This document shows, in pieces, positions 29,016 to 38,407 of a stretch of DNA of 64,000 nucleotides. A program made the position numbers and the translations under genes. Numbering within the stretch: position 1 is the stretch's first letter; each line of letters opens with the position of its first letter. This stretch comes from Saccharicrinis sp963666825 (GTDB lineage Bacteria > Bacteroidota > Bacteroidia > Bacteroidales > Marinilabiliaceae): contig OY763044.2 of assembly GCA_963666825.2 (NCBI GenBank), positions 5,642,001 to 5,706,000 on the forward strand. The letters run 5' to 3'. The notes under the pieces were generated by a model, which was not told where the DNA came from, did not search any database, and saw nothing but the letters and a program-made list of their open reading frames with translations.

Positions 29016-29825
29016 TTATTTCTCAAGCAGATTGTCATAAAAGCTATTGAAAGCATCTATATAACTTTCTTCATCCTGATATTCTAGAAATTGTTTACCT
29101 GAGTTTTTAGCATAATCTATAATTTCAGAGTTGGCGTCAGGGTGTCCTTGAATAATACCATCACTAAAATTAATTGCTAGTTTGCTTAAATTTGCAAAAT
29201 TAAATGGAGCCAGACCTTCATAATCAGATTTTTCAACTCCTTCTAGAGTAAACTTCTCAGGGAATGAAGCCGGAAACTCTTGCTTGAAATCATCATTATA
29301 TATTGAATATACTAATTTAGAATTCGCAAAATGAGGATCTTCATTCATTGCTTTTTTAATGTATAGAGGAACAAGACCTGTAAACCAACCATGGCAATGA
29401 ATGATGTCAGGTGTCCATCTTAATTTCTTTGTAGTTTCTAATACCCCACGTGCAAAAAAGATTGCTCTTTCATCATTGTCTTTATGCTCTTTTCCTTCCT
29501 TGTCTACTAATGTAGATTTTCTATGAAAATAATCTTCGTTGTCGATAAAATAAACCTGCATACGTGCAGCTTGAATTGATGCAACCTTAATAATCAAAGG
29601 GTGATCAGTGTCATCAATGATTAAATTCATTCCCGACAAGCGAATTACCTCATGAAGTTGGTTCCTTCTTTCATTGATGCATCCAAAACGAGGCATAAAT
29701 GTTCTGATTTCTTTTCCTTTTTCTTGAATTCCTTGAGGTAGATATCTTCCTATCTTCGACATGTGAGATTCGGGAAGGTATGGGGTGATTTCTTGGGAAA
29801 TAAATAAAACCTTTGTTTTTTCCAT
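29016..29825 (-). CDS. Glycogen/starch synthase catalytic domain protein, single GT5 domain
   Basis: This 269-residue protein corresponds to the N-terminal Rossmann domain of glycogen synthases (GT5). Its start, VLFISQEITPYL, resembles the usual VLFVxxExxPxxKxGGL. It also keeps RTFMPRFG and DIIHCHGWFTGLVPLY. The whole C-terminal GT-B domain, where ADP-glucose mostly binds, is absent, and the glycine-rich KxGGL loop reads SKIGRYL. The stop codon is followed by a good terminator, so this is a natural short form. I recall similar short forms beside panC in Bacteroidota. Enzyme activity is doubtful. Confidence 0.82.
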   Translation of the reverse strand: MEKTKVLFISQEITPYLPESHMSKIGRYLPQGIQEKGKEIRTFMPRFGCINERRNQLHEVIRLSGMNLIIDDTDHPLIIKVASIQAARMQVYFIDNEDYFHRKSTLVDKEGKEHKDNDERAIFFARGVLETTKKLRWTPDIIHCHGWFTGLVPLYIKKAMNEDPHFANSKLVYSIYNDDFKQEFPASFPEKFTLEGVEKSDYEGLAPFNFANLSKLAINFSDGIIQGHPDANSEIIDYAKNSGKQFLEYQDEESYIDAFNSFYDNLLEK

Positions 29826-30153
29826 CTTATTGTGGTCAAATATTGCTATTGAAAATAATTAAGGTGCAAAATTAACAAAAATAAAGTTCTCAAACAAAGC
29901 AGTCTGTTTTTAAATTGTTATTATATAGGCCTATGGATACTTAAAATACTATGAAATTACAAAAGTTCTTATTATAGTTTATGTAATGATTAACAGCTTC
30001 TTGAAGCTTGCTTTTTTATGTTACACAGCAGGGTTGAATTTGTAATTGTATGGAAGAAAGATTAATACAAGTTAAATATGCTCATTATATGATAATAGTG
30101 CTTTCATTGTATTGATATTATTATTTACTTTGGGGCGTTTTTTGAAAAATATT
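29826..30153. other. 328-bp divergent intergenic region
   Basis: This AT-rich gap lies between the glycogen synthase-like gene and panC. Apart from the minus-strand promoter at 29867-29898 I see no gene, RNA or repeat. On the plus side TTTACTTTG near 30124 is an imperfect -7 candidate for panC. Confidence 0.5.
29867..29898 (-). promoter_or_regulatory. Promoter for the glycogen synthase-like gene
   Basis: On the minus strand TTTG (29895-29898) is followed after 20 nt by TAATTTTG (29867-29874), an exact match to TTTG/TAnnTTTG. The leader would be about 35 nt. A second overlapping -7 match (TATTTTTG) lies at 29876-29883. Confidence 0.6.
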
Positions 30154-31014
30154 ATGAAGATTGTTGTTAAGGCAGAGGAACTTAGAAGCATGATTGCTGA
30201 AAGTAAAGCCTCTGGGAAAACGATTGGCTTTGTTCCAACGATGGGAGCACTTCATCAAGGTCATATATCTTTGGTGAATAAGGCTGCTCAAATGGCTGAT
30301 GTAATTATAGTTAGCGTGTTTGTTAATCCTACTCAGTTTAATAATTCAGATGATCTTAAAAATTATCCTCGAACAATCGACGATGATATAAAGAAATTAG
30401 AAGGTACTGCATGTAAGATTCTTTATCACCCTACTGTCGAAGAAGTTTATCCTGAAAAAGACGATAGAATATTTGACTTTGGTTCGTTGGATAAAGTTAT
30501 GGAAGGTGAATTTAGACCAGGACATTTTAATGGTGTCGCTCAGGTTGTAAGTCGATTCTTTGATATTGTTCAGCCGGATAAAGCATTTTTTGGGGAAAAA
30601 GATTTTCAGCAATTAGCCATCATTAGAAAAATGACTGAAATGTTGAATTACAATATTGAGATTGTTCCTTGTAAGATAGTGAGAGAGGGTGATGGTCTTG
30701 CGATGAGTTCACGAAATGCATTGTTAAGTCCTGAGCATAGAAAAGAGTCTGTACTTATCTCAAAGACATTATTTGAGTCGAAAAAACTAATTGACACCCA
30801 AAATATAAAAGAAGTTATTAATTTTGTGGTCGAAACAATAAATAAATCTACTTTGTTAGAAGTAGAGTATTTTAATATTGTGGATGGAAATACCTTGCAA
30901 CCTGTTGACGATTGGAGCGATAGTGAGTATATTGTAGGGTGTATAGCTGTATTTGCAGGCGAGGTAAGATTAATTGATAATTTGATTTACAAAACCTTTC
31001 AGGATGAATGTTGA
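30154..31014 (+). CDS. panC: Pantoate--beta-alanine ligase (pantothenate synthetase)
   Basis: From the ATG at 30154 the protein has 286 residues, normal for PanC. An upstream TTG at 30112 adds 14 residues that do not belong to the family. The ATP-binding segment PTMGALHQGH is near residues 28-37, and FFGEKDFQQ and EGDGLAMSSRN are signatures. It joins pantoate and beta-alanine in coenzyme A synthesis. Its end overlaps panD by 11 bp, so the enzyme that makes beta-alanine is translationally coupled to the one that uses it. Confidence 0.97.
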   Translation: MKIVVKAEELRSMIAESKASGKTIGFVPTMGALHQGHISLVNKAAQMADVIIVSVFVNPTQFNNSDDLKNYPRTIDDDIKKLEGTACKILYHPTVEEVYPEKDDRIFDFGSLDKVMEGEFRPGHFNGVAQVVSRFFDIVQPDKAFFGEKDFQQLAIIRKMTEMLNYNIEIVPCKIVREGDGLAMSSRNALLSPEHRKESVLISKTLFESKKLIDTQNIKEVINFVVETINKSTLLEVEYFNIVDGNTLQPVDDWSDSEYIVGCIAVFAGEVRLIDNLIYKTFQDEC

Positions 31015-31354
31015 AGTTGTAAAGTCTAAACTACACAACGTCTCTGTGACGGAGGCAAATTTAAATTATGTAGGTAGTATTACTATTGATGAGGATTTAA
31101 TGGATGCTGCTACTATAATTGAAAATGAAAAAGTACAAGTAGTTAATAACAATAATGGGGAGCGTTTAGAAACCTATGTTATTAAAGGAGAACGAGGCTC
31201 TGGTGTTATCTGCTTAAATGGAGCAGCGGCTAGAAAAGTTGCAGTCGGTGATGTTATTATTATTATTACATATGCATCTATGCCTCTAGAGGAAGCTAAA
31301 CAGTATAAGCCTGTTTTTGTATTTCCTGATACCGAAACTAATAAGTTGGTATAA
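31004..31354 (+). CDS. panD: Aspartate 1-decarboxylase (pyruvoyl enzyme)
   Basis: This 116-residue protein is the PanD proenzyme. Self-cleavage is expected between G24 and S25 in NYVGSITID, which creates the pyruvoyl group. The downstream NGAAARKV segment is conserved. It makes beta-alanine from aspartate. It overlaps the end of panC by 11 bp and is followed by a terminator-like hairpin. Confidence 0.97.
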   Translation: MNVEVVKSKLHNVSVTEANLNYVGSITIDEDLMDAATIIENEKVQVVNNNNGERLETYVIKGERGSGVICLNGAAARKVAVGDVIIIITYASMPLEEAKQYKPVFVFPDTETNKLV

Positions 31355-31380
31355 CGAAAATTCGAATAACGAGAATAGAG

Positions 31381-31411
31381 CCCTGGATATTATCCGGGGT
31401 TTATTTTTTTA
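31381..31411 (+). terminator. Terminator or attenuator after panD
   Basis: An 8-bp stem with one G-U pair (31381-31388 with 31392-31399) is followed by a T-rich run to 31410. Only 13 bp remain before the rfaE2 ATG at 31424, too little for a separate promoter. Confidence 0.75.
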
Positions 31412-31423
31412 TACATTAGTACT

Positions 31424-31933
31424 ATGGAATTAAAACATGACTTTAAATCAAAAATAGTAACAGTTGATAAAGCACAGGAAATTGTTGCTCATTGGCAGGA
31501 AAATGGTGAAAAAGTTGTTTTTACTAATGGATGTTTTGATTTAGTACATCGTGGCCATGTTGAATATTTAGCTAAGGCTGCAGAGAAAGGTGATAGATTA
31601 ATATTAGGGCTAAATACCGATTCTTCAGTTCAAAGATTAAAAGGACCTTCCAGGCCTATCGTTGATGAAGAGAGTCGTGCTGTTTTGTTGGCAGCAATGA
31701 GCTTTATTAGCTTGGTTGTTCTTTTCGATGAGGATACGCCATATGAATTAATTAAATCAGTTCAGCCTGATATTTTGGTGAAAGGAGCCGATTATAATCC
31801 GGAAGATATTGTAGGGTATGATATTGTAACAGGAAGGGGTGGCTCTGTAGAAACAATAACTTTTGTGGAAGGGTTTTCTACCACTAATATTGTTGAACGT
31901 ATTGCTGAAGAAGTAAAAGAGAAGAATAAATAG
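31424..31933 (+). CDS. rfaE2: D-glycero-beta-D-manno-heptose 1-phosphate adenylyltransferase
   Basis: This 169-residue protein is the stand-alone cytidylyltransferase-like half of HldE. It has TNGCFDLVHRGHVEYL with the HxGH nucleotide site, KGADYNPEDIVG, and the C-terminal FSTTNIVERI motif. It attaches AMP to heptose-1-phosphate for ADP-heptose, a lipopolysaccharide core precursor. The kinase partner (HldA-like) is not in the window. It is followed after 14 bp by radA. Confidence 0.93.
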   Translation: MELKHDFKSKIVTVDKAQEIVAHWQENGEKVVFTNGCFDLVHRGHVEYLAKAAEKGDRLILGLNTDSSVQRLKGPSRPIVDEESRAVLLAAMSFISLVVLFDEDTPYELIKSVQPDILVKGADYNPEDIVGYDIVTGRGGSVETITFVEGFSTTNIVERIAEEVKEKNK

Positions 31934-31947
31934 TATAAAGAATAGCT

Positions 31948-33312
31948 ATGGCTAAAACTAAGTCTGTTTTTGTATGTCAGAATTGTGGTACTGAATCTCC
32001 AAAATGGATAGGAAAGTGTAATTCTTGTGGTCAATGGAATACATTCGTTGAAGAACTAATCGTTAAAACCACAAAGGGATCTACAGCTCAATCCTTTTTA
32101 CAAATAGAGTCAGCAAAACCGGAATTAATAAAAGATATAGAAACATCAGACTTACCTAGAATTAATACTTCAAATAAGGAATTAGATCGGGTATTAGGAG
32201 GTGGTATGGTGCCTGGTTCTTTGATCTTAGTGGGAGGTGAACCAGGAATAGGGAAATCAACTCTGGTACTTCAGATGGCACTTAAAGTTCAATCACGAAA
32301 AGTATTGTATGTTTCGGGTGAAGAAAGCCCTCAGCAAATAAAACTAAGGGCCGAAAGAATTCATAATGGTAGTGAGAACTGTTTGGTGGTGAGCGAAACT
32401 TCGATGGAGAAAATTGTTGGTCACATAAAAAACGTCACTCCTGATCTGCTTGTTGTCGATTCTATTCAAACTATAAGTAGTGAAAATATTGACTCCTTGC
32501 CTGGAAGTGTATCGCAAATAAGGGAATGTACAGGTACGATTTTAAGAATAGCAAAAGAAAAAAATCTTCCTGTAGTTTTAATTGGTCATATAAATAAAGA
32601 AGGAAGCTTGGCTGGACCGAAGGTGCTTGAGCATATGGTAGATGTAGTTCTTCAGTTTGAAGGAGATCGTAATCATATGTATAGAATTCTGAGATCCATT
32701 AAAAATCGATTTGGTTCGACCGCAGAAATCGGGATTTTTGAAATGCTTGGTGATGGTCTTCGTGAAGTTGTAAATCCTTCTGAACTTTTGTTGTCTCATT
32801 ATAATGATAATTTAAGCGGTGTGAGTATTGCTGCTGCAATTGAAGGTATGCGACCTTTTTTAATTGAAGTGCAGGCATTAGTTAGTACGGCTGCATATGG
32901 AACTCCTCAACGTTCTTCTACGGGTTTTGATTTACGCAGGTTAAATATGCTTTTAGCAGTGCTGGAAAAGAGGGCAGGCTTTAAATTGGCAGTAAAAGAT
33001 GTTTTCTTGAATATTGCAGGAGGAATTAAAGTGAACGACCCTTCAATTGATTTGGCTGTTGTTTGTGCTATTTTGTCATCGAATATTGATATGCCACTTT
33101 CTCAAAAGATCTGTGTTGCAGGGGAAGTTGGTTTGTCTGGTGAAATTAGACCGGTTACAAGAATAGAACAAAGAATTGGTGAGGCTGCAAAGCTTGGATT
33201 TGAACAGATCTTAGTGCCAAAATTTAATAAAGGAATTGATTTAAATAAATTTGATATTAATATTGTTCAGGTCAGTAAGCTAGAAGAGGCCTTTAAGCTT
33301 TTGTTCGCATAA
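31948..33312 (+). CDS. radA: DNA repair protein RadA
   Basis: This 454-residue protein has the RadA layout. A zinc finger (C10, C13, C24, C27) comes first. A RecA-like ATPase follows, with Walker A GGEPGIGKSTL (about residues 92-102) and the RadA-specific KNRFG motif. The C-terminal domain is Lon-protease-like but lacks proteolysis. RadA is a helicase that drives branch migration in recombination. The gene is co-directional with rfaE2, 14 bp away. Confidence 0.97.
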   Translation: MAKTKSVFVCQNCGTESPKWIGKCNSCGQWNTFVEELIVKTTKGSTAQSFLQIESAKPELIKDIETSDLPRINTSNKELDRVLGGGMVPGSLILVGGEPGIGKSTLVLQMALKVQSRKVLYVSGEESPQQIKLRAERIHNGSENCLVVSETSMEKIVGHIKNVTPDLLVVDSIQTISSENIDSLPGSVSQIRECTGTILRIAKEKNLPVVLIGHINKEGSLAGPKVLEHMVDVVLQFEGDRNHMYRILRSIKNRFGSTAEIGIFEMLGDGLREVVNPSELLLSHYNDNLSGVSIAAAIEGMRPFLIEVQALVSTAAYGTPQRSSTGFDLRRLNMLLAVLEKRAGFKLAVKDVFLNIAGGIKVNDPSIDLAVVCAILSSNIDMPLSQKICVAGEVGLSGEIRPVTRIEQRIGEAAKLGFEQILVPKFNKGIDLNKFDINIVQVSKLEEAFKLLFA

Positions 33313-33349
33313 AGACCTCCCTGTATATTATTAGAATAAATTAATAAGT

Positions 33350-35710
33350 CTAAAAGAATTCAGACTCATCTCCATTATATTTAATTTCCTCTGTAGAATC
33401 ATCATTCTGCTCCGCTCTTCTGTCTCCTTCGCAGTTAAGATTAATGTTGAAGTTAACAGGCTCTTCAAAAATGTCATCCTGTGTAATAGGTAGTGTTTCG
33501 TCCTCGTATATGGCTTTCATATAAAGAGCCCATATCGGAAGTGCCATGTTTGCACCTTGTCCCAGGCTAATCCCATCAAAGTGAATGTCTCTGTCTTCAC
33601 CACCTACCCAAACTCCGGTAACTAAATTAGGTGTAACGCCAATAAACCATCCATCAGATTGATTTTGGGTCGTTCCTGTTTTTCCTCCAATTTGACCAGT
33701 GAAACTGTATGTGTAACGAAGTCTTCTTGCTGTACCTTGATTAACAACACCTTGAAGTAAGTTGAGCATTAAATAAGCTGTTTGTTCGCTAATTACTTCT
33801 TTTTTCTTTGGAGAAAATTGTGCAATAACATTACCAAATCTATCCTGAATTCTTGTAACCATAATTGGTTCAATATGAACACCCTTATTGGCATATGTAC
33901 AATAAGCACTAGCCATTTCTTCTAATGTGAAATCAGGTATACCTAAGCATAGAGAAGGTACAGCAGGCATTGGACTTTTAATACCAAGTTCATGTATCAT
34001 ATGTCTTACAGCCTCTGGATTATATTGCTTCATTACCCAGGCTGAAATATTATTGTTAGAATTTGCAAGGCCCCACTTTAAACTAACCATTTCTCCTCGT
34101 CTTGCTTTTCCGTCATCATTAGGAGTCCAGGTTTTTCCATCTGGTAAAACAAATGTTTGTGGAATATTAGGAACCATATCGCAAGGTGTATGGCCTTCTT
34201 GCATTGCTAGTGTGTATATTAGAGGCTTAATTGTAGAGCCCACTTGTCTCCTTCCTTGTGTAGCCATATCATACATGAAATACTTGAAGTTGGGGCCGCC
34301 AACATAAGCTTTAACGTTTCCATTGGAAGGATCCATAGAAAATAAACTGGCTCTCAGATAAAACTTAAAATGTTTGATAGAATCAAGAGGTGTTAAAACA
34401 GTGTCTTTTTCACCAGCCCACGTAAAAACTTGCATGTCAACCGGAGTATTAAAAGAATTCATGATAGAATCTCCAGAAAGCCCTGCTTTTTTTAATACCC
34501 TATATCTTTCCGAGTTTTTAATGGCCTTGTTTATAATGGAGTTGTATTGTTCTTCCGATAATTTTGTTGTAAAAGGCGCTCTTGTTCTTCCTTTCTTTTC
34601 TCTAAAAAAGGCTTTTTGTAAATTATTTGATAGATGTTCCTTTACTGCTTGTTCAGCGTAAACCTGCATTTTGTAATTAACAGTAGTGTAAATTTTTAAT
34701 CCATCTCTATAAATATTGTAATGAGTGCCATCTGGTTTTAAGGTTTTATTGATAAATCCATATACCGGATTGTTTTCCCACTCAATACTGTCAGCAACAA
34801 ATTTATCCTTTAGCCAGGAAGGGTAATTATCTCGTTCAGGTTTTTCTGCCGTTAGGGTAAGTCTTAAATGTTCTCTTAAATAAGGTGCAACTCCTTCTTT
34901 GTGATCTCGTCTGTTAAACTTTAATGCAAGAGGAATGCTTTTTAAAGAATCGTATTCCGTATCAGAGATAAACTGAGCTTTGCGCATCTGATTTAAAACA
35001 ACATTTCTTCTGAATTCAGTTGTGTCTTTTCTTCTTACGGGATTAAAAAGAGCAGGATTTTTCAACATACCAATAAGAGTTGCAGCCTCTTCAATTTTAA
35101 TGGTATCAGTAGATGTATTAAAGAAAGTTTTAGCTGCCGATTTTATTCCGTAAGCATCATAAATGTATCCTACTTTATTTAGATACATTGTTAGTATTTC
35201 GTGTTTAGTATAACTTTTTTCAAGTTTTACCGAAATCACCCATTCGTTTAGTTTCTGTAATCCTCTTTCCCAGATATTCTTTGCTGGTTCATGAAATAAT
35301 AGCTTTGCTAGCTGTTGAGTTACAGTACTACCTCCACCGGAACCTTTGTCTCCAAGTAATACTGTTCTGAATGCAACCCTTAGTAAACCTCTTGGATCAA
35401 TTCCTGAATGATCATAAAACCTTTCATCTTCAGTGGCTACTAAGGCATTTACAATATATGGAGATAATTCATCGTACTCAATAAATGTTCTGTTTTCAAT
35501 GGCAAAGTTTCCTAAAACCTTACCATCCTCCGAGATAATTTCTGTTGCAATGCTGTTCTTTGGATTTTCTAATTCTTCAAAGGAAGGCATTACACCAAGT
35601 AGTCCTTTTGATATTAAAAAGAAAAGTAAAAAGACCATAAAAAAGGATGTTAATACGATTCCCCAAAACCAGTATAATACCTTTTTTATTTTTGGATTGT
35701 TTGTTGACAT
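33350..35710 (-). CDS. mrcA: Penicillin-binding protein 1A
   Basis: From the ATG at 35710 the protein has 786 residues. The frame opens 12 codons earlier, but that stretch looks non-coding. A membrane helix lies at about residues 12-36. The GT51 domain carries ATEDERFYDHSG and GGGSTVTQQLAK. The transpeptidase domain has SxxK in GSTIKPL, SNN in LANSNNNIS, and KTGTT. The C-terminus is acidic. It polymerises and cross-links peptidoglycan. With pbpC at 16437 this window holds two class A PBPs of different type. Confidence 0.95.
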   Translation of the reverse strand: MSTNNPKIKKVLYWFWGIVLTSFFMVFLLFFLISKGLLGVMPSFEELENPKNSIATEIISEDGKVLGNFAIENRTFIEYDELSPYIVNALVATEDERFYDHSGIDPRGLLRVAFRTVLLGDKGSGGGSTVTQQLAKLLFHEPAKNIWERGLQKLNEWVISVKLEKSYTKHEILTMYLNKVGYIYDAYGIKSAAKTFFNTSTDTIKIEEAATLIGMLKNPALFNPVRRKDTTEFRRNVVLNQMRKAQFISDTEYDSLKSIPLALKFNRRDHKEGVAPYLREHLRLTLTAEKPERDNYPSWLKDKFVADSIEWENNPVYGFINKTLKPDGTHYNIYRDGLKIYTTVNYKMQVYAEQAVKEHLSNNLQKAFFREKKGRTRAPFTTKLSEEQYNSIINKAIKNSERYRVLKKAGLSGDSIMNSFNTPVDMQVFTWAGEKDTVLTPLDSIKHFKFYLRASLFSMDPSNGNVKAYVGGPNFKYFMYDMATQGRRQVGSTIKPLIYTLAMQEGHTPCDMVPNIPQTFVLPDGKTWTPNDDGKARRGEMVSLKWGLANSNNNISAWVMKQYNPEAVRHMIHELGIKSPMPAVPSLCLGIPDFTLEEMASAYCTYANKGVHIEPIMVTRIQDRFGNVIAQFSPKKKEVISEQTAYLMLNLLQGVVNQGTARRLRYTYSFTGQIGGKTGTTQNQSDGWFIGVTPNLVTGVWVGGEDRDIHFDGISLGQGANMALPIWALYMKAIYEDETLPITQDDIFEEPVNFNINLNCEGDRRAEQNDDSTEEIKYNGDESEFF

Positions 35711-35876
35711 AGTTGTTTTGTTGAAAATTTGCCGTAAAATTAGCATTTTTACGTAATTTATAATAGAATTAAATTTTAAAGGTCATTTAGTTCAGATTTT
35801 AAAAGAATATTAGGCTTGTGTATCTATTATGTTTAAATCTTTAAATCATTTGATTTACAATTGTTGGATAATTTTT

Positions 35877-35884
35877 TAAATTTG
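35877..35884 (+). promoter_or_regulatory. -7 element for topA
   Basis: TAAATTTG matches TAnnTTTG. TTTG at 35849-35852 is the nearest -33 candidate, but the 24-nt spacer is long. The leader would be about 90 nt. Confidence 0.4.
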
Positions 35885-35977
35885 ACGCCTTTAAATAGAA
35901 TAACGAATTATTTACCATTCTTAGTATGGCATTTTAGGGTGTTGATTTGCTAAATATGGAATAAATATAGATTTGAG

Positions 35978-38398
35978 ATGGCAAAAAAGAGTATCGATAG
36001 GGAAGGGAATCTTGTAATAGTTGAGTCTCCGGCAAAAGCAAAGACGATTGAAAAATTCTTAGGAAAGGATTTTTTAGTCAAATCTAGTTATGGGCATATT
36101 CGGGATTTAGCTAAAAAAGATTTTGGGATTGATATAGACAATAATTATTTACCACATTACATTGTCTCTGATGATAAGAAAGATGTGGTTAAGGAATTAA
36201 AGAAAATATCAAAGGAGGTAAAAACTGTATGGTTAGCTTCCGATGAAGACCGTGAGGGAGAGGCTATTGCCTGGCACCTTTATGATGAATTAGGATTAGC
36301 TCCTGAAAATACTAAAAGAATAGTTTTTCATGAGATTACAAAGTCTGCAATTTTGAATGCCATCGAAAATCCAAGAGATATAAATGTAGATCTTGTAAAT
36401 GCTCAGCAGGCTAGGAGGGTATTGGATAGATTAGTAGGTTTTGAACTGTCTCCTGTTTTGTGGAAAAAAGTGAAGCCATCGTTGTCTGCAGGTAGGGTTC
36501 AGTCTGTAACAGTACGTTTGATTGTTGAAAGAGAAAGAGAGATTTTTGCCTTTACACCTGAATCTTCTTATCGTGTTACAGCTGTTTTTTTAGTGAAAGA
36601 TAAAGATGGAAAAGTATCAGAGTTAAAAGCTGAACTGTCGAAAAGATTTAAAACGCTAAAAGAAACAGAGGAATTCCTTGATAAATGTAAAGGTACAGAA
36701 TGGTCTGTTTCAGGAGTGGTTAAAAAGCCTTTGAAAAAATCTCCTGCAGCACCATTTACAACTTCAACACTTCAACAGGAAGCAAGTAGAAAGTTGGGAT
36801 TTTCTGTTGCTCAAACAATGTCTGTTGCACAGAAGCTTTACGAAGCAGGAAAGATTACATATATGCGTACCGATTCAGTGAATTTGGCCGATGCAGCTCT
36901 TAAAATGGCTTCAGACCAGATTTCAGGAACAATGGGGGATGAGTATTTAAAAATACGTAAATACCAAACAAAAAGTAAAGGTGCACAAGAGGCTCACGAA
37001 GCTATTCGTCCTGCTTATTTAGATCAGCCTACAGTTTCAGGTTCGCAACAAGAACAAAAACTCTACGAACTTATTTGGAAAAGAACTATAGCGTCACAAA
37101 TGAGTGATGCTGAATTGGAAAAAACAACAATCAATATAGCAGGGAAAGGAATTGAAGAAAATTTTGTAGCAACAGGAGAAGTTATAAAATTTGATGGTTT
37201 CCTTAAGGTGTATATTCAATCTTCAGAGAATGAAGGTGAACAAGACAATGAAGAAGATACTGGATTGTTACCTCCAATGAACGTTGGGGATGTTCTTGAT
37301 GCCGATTTCATTGAAGCCAGAGAAAGATGGAGTCAGAAACCACCAAGATATTCAGAAGCTTCATTAGTTAAGAAATTAGAAGATCTTGGTATCGGTAGAC
37401 CATCAACATATGCTCCAACAATTTCCACGGTACAAAATAGAGGATATGTTGTAAAAGAAGAAAGAGAAGGTAATGAAAGAGAGTATCATTATCTAAAATT
37501 AAGCGCAGGCGATATTGCTTCGGAAATTAAAAAAGAAATTACAGGGGCGGAAAGGAATAAATTATTCCCAACTGATATTGGAATGGTTGTTAATGATTTC
37601 TTGATGACACACTTTCCAAATATTGTTAGTTATGATTTTACCGCTAAAGTTGAGATGGAATTTGACGAAATCTCTTTGGGTAAAATTATTTGGAATGATG
37701 CGATAGACTCTTTTTATAAGAGCTTTCATAAACAGGTTGAAGAAACGCTTGAACATTCCGAACGAAATACAGGAGAAAGACTTTTAGGGGATGATCCAAA
37801 AACTGGTAAGCCTGTTAGTGTTAAGATTGGTCGATATGGACCAATGGCTCAGTTAGGTGAAAGTAGTGAAGATAATGAAGTAGAAAAGCCGAAATTTGCC
37901 TCTCTTCAAAAAGGGCAGCATATAGAAACGATTACACTGGAGGAAGCTCTTAAGTTATTTGATCTTCCAAGGGATTTAGGTTTGTATGAAAATAAAAAGG
38001 TTGTAGTAGGTATTGGACGTTTTGGCCCATATGTGCGTCATGATAGTAAATTTGTATCTCTAAAAAAAGGAATTGATGATCCATTGTCAATTGAGTTGGA
38101 TAGAGCAATTGAGTTAATTGAAGAGAAAAGAAAAGCGGATAAGGAAAAGTTTATTAAGAGCTTTGATGAAGATCCTGATTTGCAGATCCTGAATGGTAGA
38201 TGGGGGCCTTATTTATCTTATAAGAAAAAGAATTATAAGATACCAAAGGATACAGATCCTAAAAAATTGTCATTTGAAGATTGTCAGAAATTGATTAGTG
38301 GAGAAGGTGAAAAGAGTACAAAGAAAAAGACCGCTTCAAAAACAACTAAGGCAAAGGTGAGTAAATCAAAAAAGAGCACAAAGACTACTAAAAAATAA
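35978..38398 (+). CDS. topA: DNA topoisomerase I
   Basis: This 806-residue type IA topoisomerase has the TOPRIM domain (IVESPAKAKTIEKFLG at about residues 13-28, and ASDEDREGEAIAWH) and the active-site tyrosine in ITYMRTDSVN (near residue 295). After the core, instead of Cys4 zinc fingers it has Cys-free repeats of the GRFGPYV/GRWGPYLSYK type. A Lys/Thr/Ser-rich basic tail of about 30 residues follows. The enzyme relaxes negative supercoils. It is 9 bp upstream of the arginase-fold gene, so co-transcription is likely. Confidence 0.97.
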   Translation: MAKKSIDREGNLVIVESPAKAKTIEKFLGKDFLVKSSYGHIRDLAKKDFGIDIDNNYLPHYIVSDDKKDVVKELKKISKEVKTVWLASDEDREGEAIAWHLYDELGLAPENTKRIVFHEITKSAILNAIENPRDINVDLVNAQQARRVLDRLVGFELSPVLWKKVKPSLSAGRVQSVTVRLIVEREREIFAFTPESSYRVTAVFLVKDKDGKVSELKAELSKRFKTLKETEEFLDKCKGTEWSVSGVVKKPLKKSPAAPFTTSTLQQEASRKLGFSVAQTMSVAQKLYEAGKITYMRTDSVNLADAALKMASDQISGTMGDEYLKIRKYQTKSKGAQEAHEAIRPAYLDQPTVSGSQQEQKLYELIWKRTIASQMSDAELEKTTINIAGKGIEENFVATGEVIKFDGFLKVYIQSSENEGEQDNEEDTGLLPPMNVGDVLDADFIEARERWSQKPPRYSEASLVKKLEDLGIGRPSTYAPTISTVQNRGYVVKEEREGNEREYHYLKLSAGDIASEIKKEITGAERNKLFPTDIGMVVNDFLMTHFPNIVSYDFTAKVEMEFDEISLGKIIWNDAIDSFYKSFHKQVEETLEHSERNTGERLLGDDPKTGKPVSVKIGRYGPMAQLGESSEDNEVEKPKFASLQKGQHIETITLEEALKLFDLPRDLGLYENKKVVVGIGRFGPYVRHDSKFVSLKKGIDDPLSIELDRAIELIEEKRKADKEKFIKSFDEDPDLQILNGRWGPYLSYKKKNYKIPKDTDPKKLSFEDCQKLISGEGEKSTKKKTASKTTKAKVSKSKKSTKTTKK

Positions 38399-38407
38399 TA
38401 CTTTGTT

